In this document: positions 33,492-43,121 of the stretch, piece by piece
Layout of the letters: each line of letters begins with the position of its first letter
Numbering within the stretch: the first letter of the stretch is position 1
DNA from: Allobranchiibius sp. CTAmp26
GTDB taxonomy: Bacteria; Actinomycetota; Actinomycetes; Actinomycetales; Dermatophilaceae
Length of the DNA stretch: 64,000 bases
Assembly (NCBI RefSeq): GCF_017565405.1
Contig: NZ_JAGEKR010000006.1
Span: forward strand, 1 to 64,000
Direction: 5' to 3'
Notes under the pieces: model-generated
Databases searched by the model: none
What the model was told of the DNA's origin: nothing
What the model saw: the letters and a program-made list of their open reading frames with translations, nothing else
Translations under genes and position numbers: made by a program

Positions 33492-36188
33492 ATGGAAACC
33501 GCCGAGATCCGTCGCCGTTGGCTCGCCTACTTCGAGGCGCGCGGGCACACCGTCGTCCCCAGCGCCTCGCTGATCTACGACGACCCGAACCTGCTGTTCG
33601 TCAACGCCGGCATGGTGCCGTTCAAGCCTTACTTCCTCGGCGAGCAGCAGCCCGGCTGGGATCGTGCGACGAGCGTGCAGAAGTGCGTGCGCACCGGTGA
33701 CATTGAAGAGGTCGGCAAGACCTCACGGCACGGCACGTTCTTCCAGATGAACGGCAACTTCTCCTTCGGGGACTACTTCAAAGAGGGCGCGATCGACTTC
33801 GCCTGGGGGTTGCTCACCACCAGTCAGGCGGACGGCGGCTACGGCCTGGACCCCGAGCGGCTGTGGCCGACGGTGTTCCGCGACGACGACGAGGCGTACG
33901 CGCTGTGGCGCGACCGGATCGGCATCCCGCAGGCGCGCATCGTGCGCCGTGACGAGGACGACAACTACTGGAGCATGGGCGTGCCCGGCCCGGCCGGCCC
34001 CAGCTCGGAGATCTTCTACGACCGCGGTGCGCAGTACGGCGCCGACGGCGGACCGGCGGTCGACGAGGACCGCTTCATGGAGGTCTGGAACCTGGTCTTC
34101 ATGCAGGACGAGTTGTCAGCGTTCCGCTCCAAGTCCGACTTCGACGTGCGGGGACCGCTGCCGCGGCGCAACATCGACACCGGGATGGGCCTGGAGCGGA
34201 TGGCCTCGGTGCTGCAGGGCAAGGACAACCTCTACGAGATCGACGAGGTCTACCCGGTCCTGGCGAAGGCCGCGGAGATGACCGGACGCACGTACGGCGC
34301 GAAGTCCGGCCATGCCGCGACCAGCTCGCACCCGGACGACGTGCACCTGCGGGTGGTCGCGGACCACATCCGCTCCTCCCTGATGTTGATCGGCGACGGC
34401 GTCACGCCCGGCAACGAGGGGCGCGGCTACGTGCTGCGACGGATGCTGCGTCGCGCGGTGCGCGCGATGCGGCTGCTCGGCTACCGCGACCACGCGCTGC
34501 CGCAGCTGCTCCCGGTCAGCAAGGACCGGATGAAGGCGAGCTACCCGGAGCTGGAGACCGACTTCGCGCGGATCAGCCAGATCGCGTACGCCGAGGAGGA
34601 CGCCTTCCGGCGCACCCTCGACGCGGGCACGACGATCCTGGACACGGCCGTCACGAAGGCGAAGAAGGAGCCCTCACCGCAGCTGTCGGGCGACGCGGCG
34701 TTCCAGCTGCACGACACCTACGGGTTCCCGATCGACCTGACCCTCGAGATGGCCGCCGAGCAGGGCGTCCAGGTCGACGAGGCGGGCTTCCGGTTCCTGA
34801 TGCAGGAGCAGCGCGACCGTGCCAAGGCGGACGCGAAGGCCAAGAAGTCCGGGCACGCCGACGTCGGCGTGTGGACCGAGTTGCTGTCGCTGGGCCGCAC
34901 GGACTGGCAAGCGTACGAGCACCTTTCGGTCGAGGCGTCGGTCATCGGCCTGGTCCGCGACGGCGAGCGGCAGCAGGAGCTCGAGCCCGGGGCGACCGGG
35001 CAGGTCGTGCTCGACCGCACCAGCTTCTACGCCGAGTCCGGTGGCCAGGTCGCCGACTCCGGCGAGATCGTGACCGACCAGGGCGTGCTGAAGATCCTCG
35101 ACGTGCAGCGGCCCGTGAAGGGTCTGGTCGTGCACACCGTGCAGGTGCAGGACGCTCCGGTCCGGGTCGGCGAGCAGGTGCAGGCGAAGGTCGACCCCGA
35201 CTGGCGGATCGCCGCGTGCCAGGCGCACTCGGGCACCCACGTCATCCACGCCGCCCTGCGGCAGGTGCTCGGCCCCTCGGCCCTGCAGTCCGGCTCCTAC
35301 AACAAGCCAGGCTACCTGCGGCTGGACTTCGCGTGGGGTTCCGCGCTGTCGCCGGAGACGCGCTCGGAGATCGAGGAGGTCGCGAATCTCGCCGTGCGCA
35401 GAGACCTTCCGGTGTCCGCACAGTTCATGACGCTGCCCGAGGCCCGCGAGTGGGGCGCCCTGGCACTGTTCGGCGAGACCTACGACGAGCAGGTGCGCGT
35501 CGTGCAGATCGGCGGCCCGTGGTCACGAGAGCTGTGCGGTGGCACCCACGTCGCGCACTCCTCGCAGGTGGGTGCGCTGACCCTCACCGGTGAGTCGTCG
35601 GTCGGATCCGGCGTACGCCGGGTCGAGGCGTTCGTGGGGATGGACGCCCTGCACTACCTGGCCGGCGAGCGGGCGATGGTCGCCGAGTTGTCCGGCCTGG
35701 TGAAGGTGCAGCCGGCCGAGTTGCCCGCGCGCATCTCCGAGCTGCTCACCCGGGTCAAGGACGCCGAACGCGAGATCGCCAAACTGCGCCAGCAGCAGGT
35801 GCTCGCCGGGGCCGGTGACCTGGTGGCGGGCGCCAAGGACGTCTTCGGGGTGCGCTACGTCGGCCATGACGCCGGAGCGGCGAGCGCCGACGAGGTGCGC
35901 GCCCTGGTGCTGCAGCTGCGCGATCAGCTCGGGGACGCGACCCCGTCGGTCGTGGCGGTCACAGGCGTCAGCAAGGACCGGCCGGTGATCGTGGTGGCCA
36001 CCAACGCGCAGGCTCGCGAGTGGGGCGTGCGCGCCGGTGACCTCGTGAAGGTCGCGGCCGGTGTCCTCGGCGGAGGCGGCGGCGGCAAGCCCGACCTCGC
36101 GCAGGGCGGTGGCAGCGATGCCAGCAGGACCGGTGAGGCCCTCGTCCGGGTCGAGCACACGGTGGGCGGGACGGTCACGTCTCGATGA
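33492..36188 (+). CDS. alaS: Alanine-tRNA ligase
   Basis: The product (898 aa) has the full AlaRS layout. The class II catalytic domain starts with RRRWLAYFEARGHTVVPSAS and includes MVPFKPYFLG, FFQMNGNFSFGDYFK and MGLERM. The editing domain has zinc ligands in HSGTHVIHAAL and CGGTHVAHSSQ. A linker coiled coil follows, then the C-Ala/DHHA1 domain with the glycine-rich GGGGGGKPDLAQGGG near the end. The length is standard. ATG 33492 has AGGAAG upstream. It opens the conserved alaS-ruvX-mltG-aroE run. Confidence 0.97.
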   Translation: METAEIRRRWLAYFEARGHTVVPSASLIYDDPNLLFVNAGMVPFKPYFLGEQQPGWDRATSVQKCVRTGDIEEVGKTSRHGTFFQMNGNFSFGDYFKEGAIDFAWGLLTTSQADGGYGLDPERLWPTVFRDDDEAYALWRDRIGIPQARIVRRDEDDNYWSMGVPGPAGPSSEIFYDRGAQYGADGGPAVDEDRFMEVWNLVFMQDELSAFRSKSDFDVRGPLPRRNIDTGMGLERMASVLQGKDNLYEIDEVYPVLAKAAEMTGRTYGAKSGHAATSSHPDDVHLRVVADHIRSSLMLIGDGVTPGNEGRGYVLRRMLRRAVRAMRLLGYRDHALPQLLPVSKDRMKASYPELETDFARISQIAYAEEDAFRRTLDAGTTILDTAVTKAKKEPSPQLSGDAAFQLHDTYGFPIDLTLEMAAEQGVQVDEAGFRFLMQEQRDRAKADAKAKKSGHADVGVWTELLSLGRTDWQAYEHLSVEASVIGLVRDGERQQELEPGATGQVVLDRTSFYAESGGQVADSGEIVTDQGVLKILDVQRPVKGLVVHTVQVQDAPVRVGEQVQAKVDPDWRIAACQAHSGTHVIHAALRQVLGPSALQSGSYNKPGYLRLDFAWGSALSPETRSEIEEVANLAVRRDLPVSAQFMTLPEAREWGALALFGETYDEQVRVVQIGGPWSRELCGGTHVAHSSQVGALTLTGESSVGSGVRRVEAFVGMDALHYLAGERAMVAELSGLVKVQPAELPARISELLTRVKDAEREIAKLRQQQVLAGAGDLVAGAKDVFGVRYVGHDAGAASADEVRALVLQLRDQLGDATPSVVAVTGVSKDRPVIVVATNAQAREWGVRAGDLVKVAAGVLGGGGGGKPDLAQGGGSDASRTGEALVRVEHTVGGTVTSR

Positions 36189-36198
36189 CGTCATCGCG

Positions 36199-36252
36199 CG
36201 TTTCGGACCTGCACATCGGGACGCGTACGCCCCGGTGTGCAGGTCCGAAACG
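36199..36252 (+). terminator. Long hairpin between alaS and ruvX
   Basis: 22-nt arms starting CGTTTCGGACCTGCACA pair with one G-T-type mismatch around the 10-nt loop ACGCGTACGC. It lies 10 nt after the alaS stop and ends only 12 nt before the ruvX start, so it may reduce expression of the downstream genes or mark an internal processing point. Confidence 0.65.
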
Positions 36253-36264
36253 GGGGTGGCGGCG

Positions 36265-36780
36265 ATGAGGCCGGGCGCCCGGCTGGGGGTCGATGTCGGT
36301 TCGGTGCGCATCGGTGTCGCGGCCAGCGATCCGGACGCCATGGTGGCGACGCCGCTGCGTACCGTGCGCCGCGACCCCGCGGGGATCGCCGACACCGCCG
36401 ACGTGGCGCAGGAGGCCGAGCAACGCGGTGTCATCGAGGTCGTCGTGGGGTTGCCTTTGTCGATGGACGGGGTGGAGCGGGCCGCGGCGCAGACCGCCCG
36501 GGCCTGGGCGGTGGCGCTCGCCCGACGGGTGCCCGGCGTGGTGGTGCGGTTGGTCGACGAGCGGTTGAGCACGGTGGACGCTCAGCGCGCGCTGCACGCG
36601 GCCGGGCGTACGGCGCGCTCCAGCAGGGAGATCATCGATCAACAGGCAGCTGTGCTGATCCTGCAAGCCGCGCTTGACTCCGAGCGCCTTTCCGGCCACG
36701 CTCCGGGAGAAATCGTCGGCGGCCGCAAGCCGCGCGCTCGTCAGAGTCGCCGTCGCGGCGCGAAAGGTTGGCCCGGATGA
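36265..36780 (+). CDS. ruvX: Holliday junction resolvase-like RNase, RuvX/YqgF family
   Basis: The product (171 aa) has the RNase H-like fold. The first acidic strand is ARLGVDVGSVRIGVAASDPD, the second is EVVVGLPLSMDG, and VRLVDERLSTVDAQRAL carries the last conserved acid. YqgF proteins act in pre-16S rRNA 5' end processing; the older resolvase label comes from structure. The C-terminus is basic. ATG 36265 is chosen; GTG 36256 is in frame and possible. Its TGA overlaps the mltG ATG. Confidence 0.92.
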   Translation: MRPGARLGVDVGSVRIGVAASDPDAMVATPLRTVRRDPAGIADTADVAQEAEQRGVIEVVVGLPLSMDGVERAAAQTARAWAVALARRVPGVVVRLVDERLSTVDAQRALHAAGRTARSSREIIDQQAAVLILQAALDSERLSGHAPGEIVGGRKPRARQSRRRGAKGWPG

Positions 36781-38093
36781 ACGACTCCCACCTGGGGGAT
36801 TCGATCTTTGGTGCTTCCGGGCGGAGGGCTCGGCAGGGCGACCACGACACGACCGGTCCGATCGTCGACCCGGACGCCACCGGTCCGGTGCCGCCCGCCG
36901 TCGCTCCCATGGCGGCCGGGCCGGCCTCGAGCCGCCGCGAAGTGCGCGAACGCGACGTCCACCAGCAGGTCGCTGCGCCCCCGCCACCCGCACGGCGGCC
37001 CCGCAGACGAGGGTCTCACCCCGACGAACGTCGTCCCGCGGTGCGCGGCTGCCTGGCGATGATCGTCGGTGCCCTCGTGATCGGTGCAGCGCTGATCTTC
37101 GCCGTCTCGACGCTCGGATCCTCGTTCCTGCCCAAGTTCGGTGGAGGGGGCGCCTTGGCCGGTGGCGGTGACTACGTGGGCGCGGGCACCGGCACCGTCT
37201 CCATCACCGTCGCGCCGGGGGACTCCGGCACGACGATCGGCGCGACCTTGCAGAAGGCCGGGGTCGTGAAGTCGGCGAGTTCCTTCACGGCGCTGGCCGC
37301 CAACAACTCCCAGTTCGCCACGCTGCAGCCGGGCACCTACCGGATGCGTCGGCACATGAGTTCCGCGGACGCCCTGGACGTGCTGCTGGACCCGAAGTCG
37401 AAGGTCGCCGGCGGGGTCACGATCCCCGAGGGTCTGTGGGCCACCGAGATCTACGCCCGCTTGTCCAAGGCGACCAAGGTGCCGCTCGCGAACTACACGA
37501 AGGTGCCTGTCGCGAGCCTCGGTCTGCCGAGCGCCGCCCAGGGCCGGGTCGAGGGCTACCTCTTCCCCTCGACGTACGACTTCCCGAAGGGCGCGAGTGC
37601 CGCGACCCAGCTGCAGGACATGGTGACCCGCTTCAAGCAGGAGGTGGCGAGCCTGGGGATTCCGGCCAGCCGCCTCGCGAGGGTGACCATCGTGGCCTCG
37701 TTGGTCGAGGCGGAGGCCAGCAGGCCGCAGGACGGGCCGAAGGTCGCGCGGGTGGTCGACAACCGGATCGCGCAGGGCATGCCGTTGCAGCTGGACTCCA
37801 CCGTGAACTACGTGCTGCACCGGCGCGGCAAGATCACGACGAGCGATTCCGCACGCGCGTCCTCCAATCCGTACAACACCTACCGCGCCGCGGGCCTGCC
37901 ACCCGGCCCGATCAGCAACCCCGGACTGGCGGCGCTGCGCGCGGCGTACCAGCCCACCCCGGGCCCCTGGCTCTACTTCGTGACCGTCGACCTCTCCACG
38001 GGTGAGACCGTCTTCGCGTCGAACCGCACCGAGCACGCGGCCGCGGTGCGCCGCTTCCAGGCCTGGTGCACCGCGCACCCGGGCAAGTGCTGA
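36777..38093 (+). CDS. mltG: Endolytic murein transglycosylase MltG (YceG)
   Basis: The product (438 aa) has a cytoplasmic basic N-terminus (1-85), one transmembrane helix (about 88-108, LAMIVGALVIGAALIFAVST) and an extracellular YceG domain. Within it are a LysM-like part (VTIPEGLWATEIYARLSKAT) and the catalytic part with EGYLFPSTYDF, the catalytic Glu in VASLVEAEASRP, MPLQLDSTVNY and AAGLPPGPISNPGLAAL. It cleaves nascent glycan strands and so ends their polymerisation. ATG 36777 overlaps the ruvX stop; the stop lies inside aroE's first codons. Confidence 0.93.
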   Translation: MNDSHLGDSIFGASGRRARQGDHDTTGPIVDPDATGPVPPAVAPMAAGPASSRREVRERDVHQQVAAPPPPARRPRRRGSHPDERRPAVRGCLAMIVGALVIGAALIFAVSTLGSSFLPKFGGGGALAGGGDYVGAGTGTVSITVAPGDSGTTIGATLQKAGVVKSASSFTALAANNSQFATLQPGTYRMRRHMSSADALDVLLDPKSKVAGGVTIPEGLWATEIYARLSKATKVPLANYTKVPVASLGLPSAAQGRVEGYLFPSTYDFPKGASAATQLQDMVTRFKQEVASLGIPASRLARVTIVASLVEAEASRPQDGPKVARVVDNRIAQGMPLQLDSTVNYVLHRRGKITTSDSARASSNPYNTYRAAGLPPGPISNPGLAALRAAYQPTPGPWLYFVTVDLSTGETVFASNRTEHAAAVRRFQAWCTAHPGKC

Positions 38094-38932
38094 GCGGTCC
38101 CCGTGCGGCCGTCCTCGGTCAACCGGTGGCGCATTCGCTGTCGCCGACGCTGCACCAGGCGGCGTACGACGCGCTGGGGCTCACCGACTGGACGTTCGAG
38201 CGGCACGAGGTAGGCGCCGCGGACCTGCCGCGCTTCCTCGCCTCGCTCGACAAGCGATGGCGCGGTCTGGCGCTCACGATGCCGTTGAAGGAGGCGGCCC
38301 TGGCGCTGGCCGACGTCGCGACGGACACCGCCGTGCGCACCGGAGCGGCCAACACCCTCATCCGGCAGGGCGACTCCTGGCATGCGGACAACACCGACGT
38401 GTGGGGGATCCGCGCTGCCCTGCATGACGCGGGCGCCCGGCCGGAGGGCACCGGATGGGCGCTCGTGCTCGGATCGGGCGCCACCGCGCGGTCGGCCCTG
38501 GCCGCGTTCTCGGCACTGGGCGTCCGTGACGTCGTCTTCGGTGTCCGCGACCGGGTGCGCCCCGAGACCCTGCGGCAGGCCGAGGCGGCCGGGATGAGGA
38601 CGTCGGTGCTCGCACTCGACGACGTCGCGCGGGCCGTGGCGGACGCCCCGGTCACGGTGAGCACGCTGCCGCCCGGCGGTGCCGACGGGGTCGCCGCGGC
38701 GCTGGAGGACCAGCGGCTCGCGGGCACGGGGGTGCTGCTCGACGTGGTGTACGCCGGGTGGCCGACCCCGCTGGCGGCCGAGGCGGGGCGCGCGGGGCTG
38801 AACGTCGTACCCGGCATCGAGATGCTGATCCACCAGGCCGCCGCACAGGTGCGGTCGATGACCGGTCGGGACGCGCCGCTGGCCGCGATGCAGGCCGCCG
38901 GACGGTCGACGCAGCGCACCAGGAGGGCGTGA
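38087..38932 (+). CDS. aroE: Shikimate dehydrogenase
   Basis: The product (281 aa) reduces 3-dehydroshikimate with NADPH. The shikimate site is in [20 protein letters not shown] and [10 protein letters not shown] (catalytic Lys); the conserved Asp is in ADNTDVWGI. The NADP fold has [12 protein letters not shown] and [12 protein letters not shown] 38087 overlaps the mltG stop by 7 bp and gives the family's standard N-terminus. It is the first of four consecutive aro genes. Confidence 0.94.
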   Translation: MLSGPRAAVLGQPVAHSLSPTLHQAAYDALGLTDWTFERHEVGAADLPRFLASLDKRWRGLALTMPLKEAALALADVATDTAVRTGAANTLIRQGDSWHADNTDVWGIRAALHDAGARPEGTGWALVLGSGATARSALAAFSALGVRDVVFGVRDRVRPETLRQAEAAGMRTSVLALDDVARAVADAPVTVSTLPPGGADGVAAALEDQRLAGTGVLLDVVYAGWPTPLAAEAGRAGLNVVPGIEMLIHQAAAQVRSMTGRDAPLAAMQAAGRSTQRTRRA

Positions 38933-38945
38933 CAAACTTCAGCGC

Positions 38946-40166
38946 ATGTTGCGTTGGTTGACCGCCGGTGAGTCGCACGGCCCCTCGCTCACCGCGGTGA
39001 TCGAGGGTCTGCCCGCGGGGATCCCGATCAGCCGGGAGGACCTGGTGGCCGCGCTGGCGCGCCGCAGACTCGGGTACGGCCGCGGTGCCCGGATGAAGTT
39101 CGAGCAGGACGAGGTGCAGTTCACCGGCGGGGTGCGTCACGGTCGCACGATGGGCTCGCCGGTCGCGATCACGATCGCCAACACCGAGTGGCCCAAGTGG
39201 GAGACGGTGATGAGCCCGGAGCCGGTCGAGGCGGCCGCGCTGCACGACGCCGACGACGTCGGTGCCCCGAAGGAGCTGGCCCGCAACAAGCCGCTGACCC
39301 GCCCGAGGCCGGGTCACGCCGACCTGGTCGGGATGCAGAAGTACGGGTTCGACGAGGCGCGCCCGGTGCTGGAACGCGCCTCCGCACGCGAGACGGCGGC
39401 CCGCGTGGCGCTCGGTGAGGTGGCCGCACGGTTCCTCGAGGCGGCGTACGGCATCCGGTTGGTCTCGCACACCGTGGCCATCGGCAGCGCCGGGGTCGCC
39501 GACGACGCGCCCCTGCCCGACCCGGACGACGTCGACGCGCTGGACGCCGACCCGGTGCGCACCCTCGACCCGGCCGGGTCCGCCGCGATGGTCGCGGCGG
39601 TCGACGCGGCCCGGCAGGAGGGCGACACGCTCGGCGGGGTGGTGGAGGTCATCGCCTACGACGTGCCGCCGGGCCTGGGATCCCACGTGCACTGGGACCG
39701 ACGGCTGGACTCCCGCCTGGCCGCTGCGCTGATGGGCATCCAGGCGATCAAGGGCGTCGAGGTCGGCGACGGTTTCCGGACCGCTGCGCGACCGGGATCG
39801 CAGGCCCACGACGAGATCGTCCGCGAGGACGGCGTCATACGCCGTACCTCCGGACGTGCCGGTGGCACCGAGGGCGGCATGTCCACCGGTGAGGTGCTGC
39901 GGGTGCGTGCCGCCATGAAACCCATCTCGACGGTGCCGCGCGCCCTGCGCACGATCGACACCGCGACCGGAGAGGCTGCCACCGCGATCCACCAGCGTTC
40001 GGACGTGTGCGCGGTGCCCGCGGCCGGGGTCGTCGCGGAGGCGATGGTGGCGCTCGTGCTGGCCCAGGCCTGCCTGGAGAAGTTCGGCGGCGACAGCGTC
40101 GCGGAGACCGCGCGCAACCACCTGGCCTACCTGCAGTCCATCCCGACCGAGATGCGGACCTGGTGA
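38946..40166 (+). CDS. aroC: Chorismate synthase
   Basis: The product (406 aa) converts EPSP to chorismate using reduced FMN. Signature 1 is at the N-terminus ([20 protein letters not shown]), followed by [12 protein letters not shown], the conserved [14 protein letters not shown], and [17 protein letters not shown] near the third signature. The length is standard for the actinobacterial enzyme. The ATG lies 13 nt after aroE. The stop overlaps the aroK GTG. Confidence 0.97.
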   Translation: MLRWLTAGESHGPSLTAVIEGLPAGIPISREDLVAALARRRLGYGRGARMKFEQDEVQFTGGVRHGRTMGSPVAITIANTEWPKWETVMSPEPVEAAALHDADDVGAPKELARNKPLTRPRPGHADLVGMQKYGFDEARPVLERASARETAARVALGEVAARFLEAAYGIRLVSHTVAIGSAGVADDAPLPDPDDVDALDADPVRTLDPAGSAAMVAAVDAARQEGDTLGGVVEVIAYDVPPGLGSHVHWDRRLDSRLAAALMGIQAIKGVEVGDGFRTAARPGSQAHDEIVREDGVIRRTSGRAGGTEGGMSTGEVLRVRAAMKPISTVPRALRTIDTATGEAATAIHQRSDVCAVPAAGVVAEAMVALVLAQACLEKFGGDSVAETARNHLAYLQSIPTEMRTW

Positions 40167-40681
40167 GCGTCGTCGCGGTCCTCATCGGACCACCCGGTGC
40201 GGGCAAGACCACCGTCGGTCGACGGCTCGCGGCGCGGTTGCAGGTGCCGTTCGTCGACACCGACCACCTCGTCGAGCAGGAGGCCGGAGCGAGCATCTCC
40301 GACATCTTCGTGGAGCAGGGCGAGCAGGCGTTCCGCGCGCTCGAGGCCGCTGCGGTCGCCCGTGGCCTGCAGGGCGACGGCGTGTTGGCGCTCGGCGGGG
40401 GTGCGGCCATGCATCCGGGCACCGGTGAGCTGCTGCGCGGTGCGCCGGTCGTCTTCCTCGACGTGACGATCAAGGATGCGGCGGGCCGGGTCGGCTTCGA
40501 CGGTTCGCGGCCCCTGCTGGCCGTCAACCCGCGCGCCACCTGGACCCGGATGATGGACGCGCGGCGCCCGACGTACGAAGCGCTCGCCACCTGGCGGGTC
40601 GACACCGGCGGCCGCAAGATCGCCGAGGTCGTCGAGCAGGTGGCCGAGCTGATCGAACCCGGCGGGGCGGGCCCGGCATGA
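40163..40681 (+). CDS. aroK: Shikimate kinase
   Basis: The product (172 aa) phosphorylates shikimate. The P-loop is GPPGAGKT (9-16), the shikimate-binding Asp is in [12 protein letters not shown], and the GGG motif is in [12 protein letters not shown]. The lid region has GSRPLLAV, where the Arg contacts ATP/shikimate. GTG 40163 overlaps the aroC stop (GTGA), and the stop overlaps the aroB ATG. No Shine-Dalgarno sequence of its own is needed given the coupling. Confidence 0.94.
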   Translation: MSVVAVLIGPPGAGKTTVGRRLAARLQVPFVDTDHLVEQEAGASISDIFVEQGEQAFRALEAAAVARGLQGDGVLALGGGAAMHPGTGELLRGAPVVFLDVTIKDAAGRVGFDGSRPLLAVNPRATWTRMMDARRPTYEALATWRVDTGGRKIAEVVEQVAELIEPGGAGPA

Positions 40682-41754
40682 CCGTCGCCCGGATCCCGGT
40701 CGGCAGCGCGTACGACGTGCTGGTCGGACACGGCGTGCTGGAGCAGCTGCCCGAGGCGATCCCCGCCGACGCCACCCGGATCCTGCTCCTCCACCCACCG
40801 GCGCTGGCCGACCGCGTGGACGCGCTCGCCGCGACACTGCGTATCCGGGAGCGGGCGGTCCTGATGCAGGAGCTGCCCGACGCCGAGGCCGCCAAGACGG
40901 CGGACGTCGCGGCACGCCTGTGGTCCCAGCTCGGCGAGGCCGGGTTCACCCGCACCGACGTCGTGGTGGGGTTCGGCGGGGGAGCCACGACCGACCTGGC
41001 CGGGTTCGTGGCGGCCACGTGGCTGCGCGGGATCCGGGTGGTGCAGGTGCCGACGACGCTGCTGGGAATGGTCGACGCCGCGGTCGGGGGCAAGACCGGC
41101 ATCAACACCCCCGAGGGCAAGAACCTGGTGGGGGCCTTCCACGAACCGGTCTCGGTGCTGTGCGATCTGGACCTGCTGGCGACCCTGCCGCGGGCCGACC
41201 TGGTCGCCGGGCTCGCCGAGGTGGTCAAGTGCGGGTTCATCGCCGATCCGCGCATCCTGGAACTGGTGACGGCGAACCCCGCGGCCGCTGCAGATCCGGC
41301 TGGCGACGTGCTGCCCGAGCTGGTACGCCGCGCCGTCGCCGTGAAGGCCGAGGTGGTCGCCGCGGACCTCAAGGAGGCCTCGCTGCGCGAGATCCTCAAC
41401 TACGGGCACACCTTCGCGCACGCGATCGAGCAGGTGGAGCACTACACCTGGCGGCACGGTGACGCCGTCTCCGTGGGGATGGTCTACGTCGCCGAACTGG
41501 CCGGGCGGGCCGGACTGCTGCATCCCGACCTCGTCGCGCAGCACCGTCGGGTGCTGAGCTCGCTCGGGCTGCCCACGGCGTACCGCGGCGGGCGCTGGGA
41601 GGATCTGCTGGCGGCGATGCGACGCGACAAGAAGACCCGCGGTGACCTGCTGCGGTTCGTGGCGCTCACGGACATCGCGGCGGTCACCCGGTTGGAGGGA
41701 CCCGCGGAGTCGGACCTGCGTGCGGCGTACGACGCGGTGAGCGACACCGTCTGA
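40678..41754 (+). CDS. aroB: 3-dehydroquinate synthase
   Basis: The product (358 aa) cyclises DAHP with NAD and a divalent metal. NAD-binding [20 protein letters not shown] and [20 protein letters not shown] (catalytic Lys region) are intact. Metal ligands are expected in [22 protein letters not shown] and the final His of WRHGDAVS. The ATG overlaps the aroK stop (ATGA). The aroC-K-B order matches mycobacteria; aroQ and pepQ, found there between aroB and efp, are absent here. Confidence 0.96.
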   Translation: MTVARIPVGSAYDVLVGHGVLEQLPEAIPADATRILLLHPPALADRVDALAATLRIRERAVLMQELPDAEAAKTADVAARLWSQLGEAGFTRTDVVVGFGGGATTDLAGFVAATWLRGIRVVQVPTTLLGMVDAAVGGKTGINTPEGKNLVGAFHEPVSVLCDLDLLATLPRADLVAGLAEVVKCGFIADPRILELVTANPAAAADPAGDVLPELVRRAVAVKAEVVAADLKEASLREILNYGHTFAHAIEQVEHYTWRHGDAVSVGMVYVAELAGRAGLLHPDLVAQHRRVLSSLGLPTAYRGGRWEDLLAAMRRDKKTRGDLLRFVALTDIAAVTRLEGPAESDLRAAYDAVSDTV

Positions 41755-41778
41755 TTCGGGGCACGGAGCCGCGGACCG

Positions 41779-41784
41779 TAGACT
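41779..41784 (+). promoter_or_regulatory. Candidate -10 for efp-nusB
   Basis: TAGACT lies 25 nt after the aroB stop; TTCGGG at 41755-41760 is a weak -35 at 18-bp spacing. The transcript would carry a leader of about 145 nt before the efp GTG. No riboswitch fold is recognised in it. Confidence 0.35.
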
Positions 41785-41936
41785 GGACCCGAAGATCCGG
41801 CGGCCGAATCGGCATCCACCCCGACGCAGACGTGCACCACCCCAATGTTTCCCACGTCCGTCCGCGTCGAACCGTGAGCGCCTGTGCCCGGGTCGTCCCC
41901 GAACCTGCACCTGACCAACCGAAGGAAGACGAGCAC

Positions 41937-42497
41937 GTGGCGAGCACGAACGAACTGAAGAACGGACTGGTCCTGTCCATCGACCGGCAGCTGTGGTCGG
42001 TGGTGGAGTTCCAGCACGTCAAGCCCGGCAAGGGACCCGCCTTCGTGCGCACCAAGCTGAAGAACGTGCTGTCCGGCAAGGTCGTCGACCGCACCTTCAA
42101 CGCCGGTGTGAAGGTCGAGACGGCCACCGTGGACCGCAGCGACATGCAGTACCTCTACAAGGACGGGGCCGACTACGTCTTCATGGACGTGAAGACCTAC
42201 GACCAGGTGACCATCCCCGCCGCCACCGTCGGGACCGCCGCGAACTTCCTGCTCGAGAACAACGAGGCGATCGTCGCGACGCATGACGGCGCCGTGCTCT
42301 ACGTCGAGCTGCCGACCTCCGTCGTCCTGGAGATCACCCACACCGAGCCGGGCCTGCAGGGCGACCGCTCCACCGGTGGCACCAAGCCCGCGACCCTGGA
42401 GACCGGCGCGGAGATCTCCGTGCCGCTCTTCCTGGAGACCGGCGTCAAGGTCAAGGTCGACACCCGCGACGGGTCGTACCTCGGCCGCGTGAGCTGA
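41937..42497 (+). CDS. efp: Translation elongation factor P
   Basis: The product (186 aa) rescues ribosomes stalled at polyproline. The N-terminal KOW-like domain has [20 protein letters not shown] and the tip loop [16 protein letters not shown], where Lys in PGKG occupies the residue modified in some bacteria. OB domains 2 and 3 follow ([16 protein letters not shown] and [20 protein letters not shown]). GTG 41937 has GAAGGAAGA upstream; an ATG-led extension upstream is not homologous. nusB follows after 7 nt. Confidence 0.96.
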   Translation: MASTNELKNGLVLSIDRQLWSVVEFQHVKPGKGPAFVRTKLKNVLSGKVVDRTFNAGVKVETATVDRSDMQYLYKDGADYVFMDVKTYDQVTIPAATVGTAANFLLENNEAIVATHDGAVLYVELPTSVVLEITHTEPGLQGDRSTGGTKPATLETGAEISVPLFLETGVKVKVDTRDGSYLGRVS

Positions 42498-42504
42498 GAC
42501 GACG

Positions 42505-42915
42505 GTGGGCGCTCGCACCAAGGCTCGCAAGCGCGCGCTCGACCTGCTCTTCGAGGCCGAGCAGCGCGGCGTCAACGCCGTGATCCTGCTCGACGAGCGG
42601 GTCGCGGACCCGGTCACCCCCGCTCCGCTGCCCGAGTACACCGCCGACCTGGTCCGCGGCGTGGTGGCCCACTGGTCGGTCATCAACGAGACGATCCAGA
42701 CCTACACGGATTGGCCGATGGACCGGATGCCGGCCGTCGACCGGGCCCTGCTGCGGCTCGCGGTGTGGGAGCTGGCGTTCAACGACGACGTACCGGAGAA
42801 GGTCGCGATCGCCGAGGCGACCCACCTGGCCGGTGAGCTGTCGACCGACGCCTCGCCCCAGTTCATGAGCGGACTGCTGACCCAGGTCGCGCAGGTCAAG
42901 CACACGCTGGCCTGA
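42505..42915 (+). CDS. nusB: Transcription antitermination factor NusB
   Basis: The product (136 aa) is an all-helical NusB. The N-terminal Arg-rich helix (ARTKARKRALDLLFEAEQRG) contacts boxA RNA, and the conserved DRALLRLAVWELAFNDDVPE is followed by KVAIAEATHLA. It acts with NusE/S10 in rRNA antitermination. The efp-nusB pair is conserved in actinobacteria. A hairpin follows its stop. Confidence 0.95.
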   Translation: MGARTKARKRALDLLFEAEQRGVNAVILLDERVADPVTPAPLPEYTADLVRGVVAHWSVINETIQTYTDWPMDRMPAVDRALLRLAVWELAFNDDVPEKVAIAEATHLAGELSTDASPQFMSGLLTQVAQVKHTLA

Positions 42916-42946
42916 CCCGGCCCGACCACCTCCGGCGCCCGCGCCG

Positions 42947-42988
42947 CTGGAGTCGCCGCGCGCTCTCTACGGCGCGCCGCGACTCCAG
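42947..42988 (+). terminator. Hairpin terminator after nusB
   Basis: Left arm CTGGAGTCGC then CGCGCGC; right arm GGCGCGCC then GCGACTCCAG. It has ten perfect outer base pairs and a second GC-rich inner stem around TCTCTAC. It begins 31 nt after nusB. Confidence 0.7.
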
Positions 42989-43121
42989 ATCGTCGCCGGG
43001 GACGAATTCTGTGAGAGTCGGCGTGGCGCCTTGCTTTTCGCCAGGTCCGCAAACCCCCAACCGGACATCCGCTGTGGCACGGTAAGCAGGCCCACCAGCC
43101 TCATCCGTCACAGGAGTCCCA

